From assembly GCA_964020155.1 (NCBI GenBank), contig OZ026558.1:1912663-1976662 (forward strand): DNA of 64,000 nt. The letters are read 5' to 3'. The position numbers and the translations under genes are program-made. The notes beneath the pieces were generated by a model. It was not told the DNA's origin and searched no databases. It was given only the letters and a program-made list of their open reading frames with translations. This document shows positions 1-9,401 of this stretch, one piece after another; positions within the stretch are counted from its first letter, which is position 1; each line of letters starts with the position of its first letter. This DNA comes from Chondrilla cf. caribensis (lineage: Eukaryota; Porifera; Demospongiae; Chondrillida; Chondrillidae).

Positions 1-176
1 ACTTAATTGGACTTAATTTTATGGTGTACATATTATCATTATTATCATACTTACCAAAGAGGTCATTTGCAATAGGAATTTTGTTCTTACGTTGAAACAG
101 GGATAGGGAACAAAAATTGTTATTTTAGGAGGGTTCCATTCTTCGAAATAGTTCAATGTGTAAAGTGAAAGTCTAT
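1..176 (-). repeat. Duplicated 3' end of a subfamily B exon 1 with its splice donor
   Basis: Bases 1-176 match 294-469 almost base for base, an offset of 293. Each copy holds the last part of a B-type ectodomain exon followed (minus strand) by a GTAAGT donor. Bases 177-293 resemble the long B-type intron seen near 2720-2810. The unit is therefore a tandem duplication of an exon end plus intron. The left copy has no upstream coding part and is dead sequence. Confidence 0.85.
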
Positions 177-347
177 CCATATATTCGTTTGCAGTTTTAA
201 TACTTGTTAATCATGAGCACAGACTGTATGGTTTTATACAGACAAGTTTTGAGGTCTACAAGATGCTTGAACGCAGTTAAAGTGGGATTATATACTTAAT
301 TGGACTTAATTTTATGGTGTACATATTATCATTATTATCATACTTAC

Positions 348-830
348 CAAAGAGGTCATTTGCAATAGGAATTTTGTTCTTACGTTGAAACAAGGATAGG
401 GAACAAAAATTGTTATTTTAGGAGGGTTCCATTCTTCGAAATAGTTCAATGTGTAAAGTGAAAGTCTATTGAGAAACTCTGGTCTACTGTATATGAACAC
501 AATTGAAGACATCCATATCAGCTCAGGTCTTGGACAGGATGGTGTACTGAGCAATGCGACTTCTGATCCATTTGCATCAATTGATTTATAATCCACTATC
601 ACTGAATATGGCTAATGCCCATATGGTGGGTAGAAGGCCTGGGACAATTTCTGCCTGTTTTCTGTGTTGTTCATGAAGGTCATCTCTTCAAACTTCCTGT
701 AATCTTCAATACAGTTGATCATGAAGGAGCTCTCAGTGATGCTGAATCCATTGGATGCTGTACAAGCACAATATAGTACTGACGATATACCAAAGGCAGT
801 CAATAACGTGAACCTCACTAAAATTGCCAT
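348..830 (-). pseudogene. B0: exon 1 of a subfamily B membrane protein, nonsense mutation
   Basis: This is the ectodomain exon of a B-type gene whose exon 2 would lie left of the window. The ATG (828-830) opens a hydrophobic signal peptide ending near VLYCACTASN. The ectodomain follows with the family landmarks CIEDYRKFEE, FYPPYGH, IVDYKS, ANGSEV, CPRPELIW, YSRPEFLN and YTLNYFEEW. The donor is GTAAGT after base 348. Bases 612-614 read TAG where other copies read TTG (Leu after YPPYGH). The frame is otherwise open, so this is one recent lesion. Two extra residues (Phe-Met) lie before the first ectodomain Cys region compared with B4. It is probably a young pseudogene, since readthrough seems unlikely. 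An upstream GTAAGT beyond the ATG matches the 61-bp 5' UTR intron predicted for intact B genes. Confidence 0.8.
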
Positions 831-1565
831 AACTGGTGGAATTGTGGCCGTACTGTGTGTGGCTGTATGTATTAAGAGACAACAGGTACTTACTCAGTGT
901 ATATATATGAAGCTGAAAGCAACTCATTGTATGTGAGTTTATTCAAGAATGGAACATCTTACCATAAGAGGGGAACTATTGACAATGCCACCTCAACATT
1001 TCTGTTTCTATCTTTAACGTGATTGTTGTTTTGCTCGTGTTTATGATAGGTGTACAGTACATAATATTACATCAGAGGGCAAGCCAAAGGTCATTTAGGA
1101 CAAATGCAACTTGAACAGAACAAAAAGTGTACACAACATCAGACTTGAATTATGTGGTTAAGTAAGGACAATGAATACGGATTGGTACACAATGGTATAC
1201 AATAGTGTGACCAAATGCAGATAGCAACTTTCCAGTTAAGGGAGGTAAAAATGCATTGTACAGATTCATTAATGGTTATCTGAGGTGTGGATAAGTGCAC
1301 GAGGTCTGACTGTATTTCGAACTCATTTATGCAACTGTAAATACTAATCAAAAGTGTGATTCAGACCATGTCAGGCATAAAAAAAATTAAAATCACATGA
1401 TATTGACTGACTATGTACTAGACTCCAGCTATATTATGTATTTGTGATGCATGATATCACCTCAGACTAATTCATAGCCAGTACATATACAAGCTTGTTG
1501 CACAGGTTGTTTTGTGGTTGAATACATATTGTGGTATATATAGTAGGATTACCAATTGATGGCAA
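831..1565. other. 5' flank of B0, duplicated at 60.7-61.3 kb
   Basis: No gene is seen here. The first part carries the candidate 5' UTR intron of B0. The rest (about 900-1460) parallels the upstream flank of B7 (about 60780-61330), including a shared stretch near the phrase gactgactatgtactagact. It is therefore promoter-side flank copied with the gene. I see no convincing TATA element. Confidence 0.6.
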
Positions 1566-3093
1566 AATGTTGATAAGACAGAAATTTGAAGAACAAGTAC
1601 GAGAACAAGTGCATTTGTTATTACAGCATATGGCTCAGCAAACAAGGTGAAACCAATGACGGGTCCATGCAAGGTGATGTAAAGTACTGCCATCATATTG
1701 ATCACAATACCAATACAAAATACAAATGGCTTTGTACACTGCAGCTTATACAGCAACAGAAGAGTTGTTGGAATCAAGAAAGTGTATTGCATTGATAACT
1801 GTTCTAGCAAAGCATACAGCAATGGGTACTGCAAGTACAGAAGGGAGGCTGACTATGCCAATGCCAGTGACGAAGTAACCAATATCAACTCCATTCTGAG
1901 GTGATACCTTGTTCATTAGTGAAAATGCAGATCGAGTACATCATGAATGGCAACATGAAGAAGTTGCAACTTGTGATACCACTTATCAGTCCATAATGCT
2001 TGTAGGTGTAGAAACGAGTTTGTTGTACATGAGTCTCCAAATGGCACTTCAGCACTACAGCACTAGTATAATTCCAATTGAGACCAGTATAAGCTCCATT
2101 ACTCCCCCAATGCACAAAGTCATTCGAGTTTTTTGAAATTACAGAATTCATCTGGAACTTGAAGGAATTCCTGACTGTAATAGCAGCTTTCTTCAACAAA
2201 TCCTGAGTGCTGGTTAGTTTTTGTAGCATCTTCAAGTGTATATTACTGAAGCTGGATAAGGCAAAATAATGATTGTACATTTTCATTATCATTATAATAG
2301 ACTAAGTATAGTAGTGTGTACTTTAAATAAAATTAATGTGCATTTAAGATGTGCAATGTTGACCAATTATGGCTATATTCCTGGTTGCCTTCTCTTTAGA
2401 GGGTGCATTTAAATTTTGGCACCACAAAGGAAATTTTTGTTTCCTTTCTGTGGAATTCGGTTAAACGTATATTTCACCATTTAGTAGTTTTGAGCAATTA
2501 TCCAAACCCAATATCAGCATTATGTATCAGTGCAATTGTATGGAATACCTCAAGCCTTAATGCTGAAATCAGAATGGTTATGCTGTAATGTTCTTTAACT
2601 ATGCAGGAATGTGTCATCCCTATATCTGTTTCCATAGTAGAATGTTTGGACTGTCTATGGGTTATACATAGACACTCTATTTTACATAGTTTAGATTGTC
2701 TATGGTTTATATATACCTGTCTGATTATGAGCACAGATCACATAATTTTTATACAGACAATATATACAGAGATCTAAGGGTTGCTTCAATACAGTCAAAG
2801 TGGTATAGTATTGCTGAAAAGGACAATGTGTACATATACTTACTGAGGGGTCATTTACAATAGAAATTGTTTTCCCACATTGAAACCAGGAAAAGGAACA
2901 AAAATTATTTCATTAGGAGGGTTCCATTCTTCAAAATAGTTCAATGTGTAAAGTGAAAGCTTGTTGAGAAACTCTGGTCTAATGTATATGGACATAATAG
3001 AAGAATACCATATCAGCTTAGCTATAATTGCACAGGATGGTGTACTGAACAATGCGACTTCTGATCCATTTGCATCAATTGATTTATAATCGA
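1566..3093 (-). pseudogene. Degenerate subfamily B gene (exon 1 remnant and decayed exon 2)
   Basis: The exon 1 remnant (2844 to about 3093) keeps YIRPEFLNKLSLY, YTLNYFEEWNPP and a GTAAGT donor. It breaks off at an inverted duplication and has no signal peptide. The exon 2 remnant begins at 2251 after a CAG acceptor, where CAG-GAT has become CAG-TAA, an immediate stop. Frameshifts then split it. Recognisable pieces are LKCHLETHVQQT, YKHYGLISGIT, CTKPFVFCIGIVIN, and the stretch with AEPYAVITNALVL. Homology ends near 1566 in the sixth membrane segment, so the tail is lost. The intron between (2252-2843) is of the long B type. It is an old pseudogene and clearly cannot make the full protein. Confidence 0.85.
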
Positions 3094-3122
3094 TTATAAA
3101 TCATTTGATGCAAATGGATCAA
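3063..3122. repeat. Inverted duplication at the broken end of a B exon 1
   Basis: A stretch of exon 1 (gatccatttgcatca, then ttgatttataatc) is followed at once by its own reverse complement, giving arms of about 29 bp with almost no spacer, centred near 3093. In intact copies the exon continues instead. The palindrome therefore marks the rearrangement junction that truncated this pseudogene. Confidence 0.85.
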
Positions 3123-4342
3123 AAGTCCATTGGATGTTATACAAAAGCATATAGTATATATATAAACATAATAATCATAAAGCATGACCCAGTATACACT
3201 TTTAGGACAATTGCAAAATTTAATAGATTAAACACATCATAATAAAAAACTTTATGGTCCAAATGAGTACAATGGAACAGCTGTGTCTTCGACATCAATG
3301 TCTAACTGCAGCTTATCAATATCAACGAGTAATTTCATTGTTAATTGACAGTTTATGTTAAAGACAAATAAACACATTATATCAAATACACATTATTATT
3401 GACCAAGAAATGCTAAGTTAAAGGAAAAGAAAACACACACACACACACAACAACACATTTCCTGTACACCATCAAATTCTCTATGAAGAGCTTTTATACG
3501 GTTTAAACTAGTCTCCTACATCACTTTATCTCTCCATACAAGGGCATGCCTCCCAATCTCTCCCACCGCACAGAGGTGAAGCTACAGGGAAGCATTCACA
3601 AGGTTATTCATAGTGACAAACACCCCAAGTGGCTCTTAATCATCTGAGAACAGAATCTATTGAATTTAATTGTGTTCAATCTTTTCATCAGGGCTCTGCA
3701 CGCATGGATCTCATCATTAGCAGTAGTCAATAGATAGAAGTTGGGCAGATGAGGGGTCTTTCCCAGCAGCTTTACTTGGCTAGACTTAACATTCCAACCT
3801 TTATACTGTATAAACAAGAAAACAAGAGAGTTGGTGTGGGTAAGTCTTTTAACACATTGCATTAATTATGCACATACATCATATTATAGATATCGTACAA
3901 ACTAGAGGTGATACGTACAGGTATCATAATCATGGTATATATGAGCATAACAAAACAGTGTACTACAGACACAAGTAGCACAGTGACTACAATCTACATG
4001 TCCGAACTATAAGTATAAACAAAGCTACAAAGGATAATGAGGAGTTTTATGACTAACAATTGCTTAATCATGAGAGTCTTAAATTTCCCCATTCAATTAT
4101 AGACCTGATGTTCGTATGTCTGATGTATGCAGAAAAATTTTGTGGGAGAAAATTTCGTGATTCTGTACTCAAACAAGCATTCGCAGCATTAATTTGCGAT
4201 CTGCTTGTTGATATTTTGCATATGTGTTCTGATATATTCACTTCTAATGATTTCGTGAATGAACCTTGTATGGCAAATTGTGTTAAATCGTGAATAATGC
4301 TAAATTTCAATCTCAAAATATTTACTGTTATACGTTATTTAG
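3123..4342. other. Insert region without family homology
   Basis: This stretch is not shared with the other B-to-A intervals. It contains a short (CA)n tract near 3434-3448 and one possible exon on the minus strand (3608-3805, listed separately). I recognise nothing else. Confidence 0.4.
3608..3805 (-). CDS. Possible 3'-terminal exon of an unidentified gene
   Basis: An open frame of 65 codons plus stop starts directly after a good acceptor (pyrimidine-rich, ending ATACAG at 3806-3807) and ends in TGA. The product is basic and not low-complexity, with pieces such as YKGWNVKSSQVKLLGK and RALMKRLNTIKFNRF. No ATG is needed if this is a terminal exon, but no upstream partner exon is visible nearby. 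I do not recognise the family. It could be a captured exon, a transposon piece or chance. Confidence 0.25.
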   Translation of the reverse strand, partial: YKGWNVKSSQVKLLGKTPHLPNFYLLTTANDEIHACRALMKRLNTIKFNRFCSQMIKSHLGCLSL

Positions 4343-4540
4343 TGGTTAAGACATGGGCATGAGGGCATTATGACATGTAAAATACCGAGGGCGAGTGTAT
4401 TTTATATGTCATAATGCCCGAGTGTCCATGTCTTAACCATTATAGCATCCGTTGCTAACGCTTTATACTGTTGCTAGCGCTTTATACATTATAAAATTGC
4501 TGTATAATAGTACTGTTTCTATGGTAACGGATGCTATAAT
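4343..4540. repeat. Foldback element: two adjacent inverted repeats
   Basis: Bases 4343-4439 form a long hairpin. The left arm begins TGGTTAAGACATGG and the right arm ends CCATGTCTTAACCA. The arms are about 40 bp around a centre containing CGAGGGCGAGTG. Directly beside it, 4439-4540 is bounded by a second inverted pair (ATTATAGCATCCGTT and GGTAACGGATGCTATAAT). There is no coding capacity. It has the form of a non-autonomous foldback or MITE-type element. Confidence 0.75.
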
Positions 4541-4599
4541 ATTATATTCTATAGTTCTATGTGTTGTGCATGCATAATATGAATGTAATGTTATGGTGT

Positions 4600-4840
4600 A
4601 TCAATGATTGTGGATGCCTTTATAGGTACAAGTGAAGGTGTGGGGTTTGTGCCTATAGGTGCAGAGGTCCTCATGGTATTTTATGCACAATGTGGAGGTC
4701 AGTGTGACTGTATGGGGTGTGTGGGTGTACAGGTTAGTGTGGAGGATGTGGGTGTGTGGGTGTCTGATGGGTGTGGATATATGTAAGCGCATGGTGGTGT
4801 TGCTAACTAAATCCAATGTCAATATATATAACTGCAGATT
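4600..4840. repeat. GT-rich low-complexity tract
   Basis: A purine-pyrimidine-skewed stretch rich in GTGTGGGTGT. Open frames here on either strand are by-products of the composition. From about 4830 onward the sequence becomes the 3' flank shared by A genes (compare 11640 and 40580). Confidence 0.5.
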
Positions 4841-5316
4841 GAGAGTTTTCTGTTATATATGTACCAAATACTATTGAGCTACAGTAACTGTATGTAATTG
4901 AATTATAACTTTGTATACTCCTGAGTGTATATAAATACCATTTTGCACATTACTTATACTAGGTGATATTCACTAATTGCTTATGACCCCCAAGATATCG
5001 GTATATAACTAATAATCAAAGTAGCAGTCCTAGCTATATATTATGATATGTCATGGTAATAGTCTACCAATAATATTCTGCTGTTATTGTAGATGTTACT
5101 TCCACTTTTCATTTTAAATTTAGTATTCCTAGCTGTGCACTCTATATAGCTGTATTGTGCACATCATTATGAAATCACTACACTATATTAAACTGCATTA
5201 CGTATTGTGATAAGAAAGTATGTGCGTTGACAATGTGTGTATGTAAGGTAATTTGCAAGTTAATTACGAATTTATATGTTACTACTTTACTGTTCACAAT
5301 ACGTATTGCTGCAATG

Positions 5317-7492
5317 TTAGACCACAAGGGGCGCTTCCAAGTCATTACTGTCCTTTTCTAGTTGACGATGAGTGAGTTCTTTGCAACCCATTCTTGATTC
5401 TGTGCCTGTGTGACTTACGTGCTTGTTGCTTGGGGCTGCTTGCAGCCATTTTCCAATTATCCTAGTCAGAACGAAAGTTAGTACTCCCAGAATCAGTGGA
5501 AAAGTAATGGAGGCTATAAATCTCTCATGTCCTTGTTGACTAGCTGTATTCCTAGCATAGCTGCTGGAAGCTAGTGCTACACAGAAGCACATGATCATTG
5601 CCAGCAGTGCAACGAGTATGACGGCATGTTTCATTTGTTTTCTCTGCCATTCTGGTCTCTGGTGGCTCGGAGAAAAGATGTATGCCGAAATGACAAACAC
5701 CAAAGCAAATATGTTTGTGATGCAGAAGACAAAGAGAATGAGCACCATAGTGTTAGTGATTACAGTGAACGGCTCAGCGATAATAGTGAATGCAATAATT
5801 GTTCCATGAGTTGCAGCGAACAATACAGTTGTGAGGTTGATCCATAGCCCCACTCCAAACACAAGTGACTTGGCTCGTTTTGTATCACAGCAACAGAACA
5901 GTACACTGACTGGTAACATGAGAATGTAGGGAATGGCTGGTGGCTTAGTCTTGTATGCGAAGTATATGGCGATGGGAAGTGCTAGAAATAAGGGGCTGAC
6001 TGCTGTTATCATGAGTGCAATGTGATATGTTACTTGGTTTGTATCTTCTGGCTTTACTGCTTCACAGTTTAAATGGATGATTGTAAACACAAGTGATAGC
6101 ATAAGAAGGCTGCTACATGTAACACCGCACATGATTCCATAGTATTTATAAGTGTAAGAATATGTCTGCTGTACATAGTAATCCATGTGATGACCAAGTA
6201 TATATGTGATACCAGTCAGGATCAGAATGTTTTCAATCAGTAATCCAGCAATCAGAAGTGTCCGTGTTACATTATAGCGGATACGAAGAGAGTTATACTC
6301 ACGTGGATAGTAATAGAAACCTTCATTACAGTTCATCTGGGCAACCCCGGCATGTCTCTTCACGTTCTCTCCAAGTGCAAAATCTTGAAGCTGTTACAGG
6401 ACATAAAAATATATGATACTATAATCTAGAGCAATTCTGCAATGGGATTGTATTCATTATAATCTATTATATAATAGAATAAGCATAATACAGTGGAAAT
6501 TCTTTATAACAACACTTTTAAACATATTATTAGACAGTCTTTATAAGTACATGTCTCGTGGCCACAGATGTATTCTAATACACAGTAATGGTATTGGTTA
6601 CACCAGCAAGTTGGTTATAATGGCAGGTAAACCAAGGATGATGTGATGTCTGGCTAAAAATTAATAAGGAATTATAATTTTCAGATCTAGAAATTATTCA
6701 TGGCATTGCATGTACAATAACTGGTCCAGGAACACATACTTACAATTATTATTGTGTTGAATAGAGTAACATTATATCTTAAGTGTAGTCGAGAAGGACA
6801 CAATTTCCTGTTTTTTGAATAGGTCAGCATTCAAACTACCAATCTGATTCCGGCCCTGGATGTAACATGTTATATTGATAGGGAATTGAGGACACAGGCT
6901 ATGATGGTCCATTTACTAATTTTGCACTAAATAGATTGCATTATATATATTATACAGTACTCAAAATTGATATATTCGTGAGTATAAAATAATTTCGCTA
7001 CTAGCACAAGGATGTGACTTACTGATGATGTTATCCTCAGAAGAATCTTGTTAATGTCTTGCTCATTACAAATTAAATGCAAGGGACAGTAATGTCAACT
7101 GTCTCAGGCTTCCATTCTTCAAAGAAATTCAAAGTGAATAGTGACAGGCGGTTTAAAATGTCAGGTCTACTGTACAGGAACAATGTTGAAGATAGCCACA
7201 CCCATTGCACGTCATCACAGGTTGCTGTATCCGGTGATCTTGGACAAGTGGTTTCAGATCCATTTGGGAGAACAGCCTTGTAGGTCACCAACAAGGAGTA
7301 AGGTACATGTCCATAGGGAGGATATAGAGCTTGATATAGTGTGTCCCTGTTGAGACTGTTGTTGCCAAAGGTGGCCTTTTCGAACTCCACATAGTTGGAA
7401 ACACAGCCGGATGTCAGTGTGCTAGAGTCAGCTTCGCACACGTACACCGGCAGTATTGTCAGAAGTCCAAACACTGCAAAGAATATGTACAT
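5317..7492 (-). pseudogene. A1: subfamily A seven-pass membrane protein, frameshifted in exon 1
   Basis: Exon 1 is 7023-7492, the intron 6391-7022 (GTAAGT...CAG, 632 bp) and exon 2 5317-6390. The ATG at 7492 opens a signal peptide (MYIFFAVFGLLTILPVYVC). The ectodomain shows GCVSNYVEFEKATF, YPPYGHVPYSLLV, LPNGSE, WVWLSS, YSRPDILNRL and WKPETV. Exon 1 is 470 bp against 465 bp in A3. The extra five bases lie in the codons after VPCI (around 7072-7080), shifting the frame into an immediate stop at 7073-7075. Exon 2 is fully open (357 codons), with RYNVTRT before the first membrane pass, PPAIPYILMLPVSVLFCCC, AEPFTVITNT and the tail NDLEAPLVV. One indel is therefore the only visible lesion, so this is a young pseudogene, or less likely a copy rescued by alternative splicing. 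Confidence 0.8.
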
Positions 7493-9401
7493 GATATTAC
7501 CTCCCTGAGTGAGTTACCAACTAAGCAATCAACTTTATTCAACAGGCGGCTATATATATTTCAGCTATAGACATTTTTGCAGCTTCACCTTATAATAGCA
7601 TTATTCATATGCATTTATTCATTGAACCAAATCACTCATTACATTTTCAACTCAACATGTTTTTTGTTGGTGTGACATCTTCAATGAGAATCAAATGACC
7701 AGGAAATTCGGACCAGTTTATAAGCCCAGCTGTAATATATGGTTAATTTATTCGAAATGTAAATTGACATGTATGTATACCATTAAAATAGACCACAATT
7801 ATACAAACATCTATTTGCTGTATGAATTCATTGAAATTCTATAATTATTATAACAATAATATTATAACCATTTTGTTATTTTTGTATTGAATTTCACCAC
7901 ACAAGCTAGTATGAATGTTTGAATGTTCCCATCCTATGTACATATGTTGACTCATAAGTACAGATGAATTGATACGTAGTATATACATAATATGATTGTG
8001 TGGTAATAGCTTGCTTTCAATTGCACATTAACATGGATAGTATGGTATACTTCTTTGTTTGACTGTGATAAAGGTAACACAATAGTTTAAGATCATGTAG
8101 CAATTACTTGAATTGAAATCTTTTGTGTGCTATGATAGCATCTGTCCTCATAGAGAAGACACAATATACAGCTGCAATAGTTTTATATTGATTATGTATC
8201 AAACCAGCTATTTCATAGTTACCAATCAGAGAACTGAATCAGATGTAAGTTTTTAGTTATTATTATTATAACAACAGGTCATGGTTGAGACATGCACCAA
8301 AGGACAATATGATGTGAAAAATGACAATTCCCAAGGGCACCTATCACTGCCCTTATGGCAGTTTGTAATCTATTGTGCAAGTGACATAATAATTGGTATT
8401 CATTTTCAATTCAAAGCATTGCTGCATGTGTACAACACATGTTGATCTAGAATGCAATGCCATGGATAAATGGACCTCTGTACCTATTATTGTGAAACTA
8501 ATCTTTTCAGGTGTCCATTCACCTGCATACATGTATGCTTACAATTGACATGTATTATTATTTTAATAATAATACTTTCTTGAAACAGAATTTGGGTTCA
8601 ATTTAATTGTTTAATTGAAAATGAATAGTAAACCATTTATAACTCACAACAAAATGAAAATCCCAAAATCAACAAAATAACTTATATCTAATAATATTAT
8701 ATAATATCGCATAATACATTATATTACATACTTTGTTCATTATTATTATGTACTTGGCTTTAATAGATATATTATTAATTTTATTATCATAGTTGGTTAT
8801 TAATTAGTAGTTATAATTTAGATTACCAAACAACCATCTAATAACCATGTACGTACTGGCACCTTGTAACTACCATGTAACAACCTTGTAACATGTAATA
8901 CAGTTTTGTGGGGAAATTACAGCCTACAAGTAAAGGTACAAACTGTGCAATGCAAAAATATCCTTGCAGCATTGGAAGTATACCTACATGTTATTGAAGG
9001 TAATATATAGTGTTAGTGATTAATTAGACCTTATGAACAACAGATGTACCTTTTCCTTTCCTAAGTACGGCTGATGTGCCTAAATGCATGTTTATTCATT
9101 GAAGATTACAAAATGCTCGATCTAGGCCAAATGGGTCACTTGACCCCTGGATCTGCCCCGATCATAATATTATTATGTTTTACACAAATGGACATGAAGA
9201 CAAGTCATATAAATTAGTTTTCTACTGTATACGGCTGCACATTTGTATGAAACCATATTAATATATATATATTAATGCAAAATCACTCAATGTGTGATAA
9301 ATTCATGTATATTAATGAATGATAATTCTGCTGATGTAATTAAGAAAGATGTAAGTTTGTACAGTATTATCATGTGAAATATTTGCATTATATCATGCCG
9401 A
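7493..9401. other. A1 promoter side and A-type spacer
   Basis: On the minus strand the sequence just before the A1 start contains GGAGGTAATATC, and a TATA-like run at about 7551-7562 lies some 60 bp upstream of the ATG. Both features recur before A2 and A3. The rest is AT-rich spacer that aligns by eye with 44143-46000 and parts of 14715-18400. From about 9000 to 9401 it becomes the 3' flank of B2, including GGGTCACTTGACCC near 9135. No gene is seen. Confidence 0.6.
7551..7562 (-). promoter_or_regulatory. TATA-like element upstream of A1
   Basis: The minus strand reads AAATATATATAGC about 60 bp before the A1 ATG. Equivalent runs stand before A2 (14761-14770, about 47 bp) and A3 (44201-44212, about 59 bp). 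All are followed by the identical leader GGAGGTAATATCATG. Conservation in three copies supports a core promoter, but shared ancestry alone could also explain it. Confidence 0.45.

Noticed and set aside
4604..4877. Overlapping open frames on both strands in a GT-rich tract
   Set aside because: They follow the simple-sequence composition. No domain, splice context or copy elsewhere.
5591..5847. Plus-strand frames opposite A1 exon 2 (also 12888-13120, 42265-42521 and others)
   Set aside because: They recur opposite the same codons in every A copy and mirror the membrane segments. They are antisense shadows.
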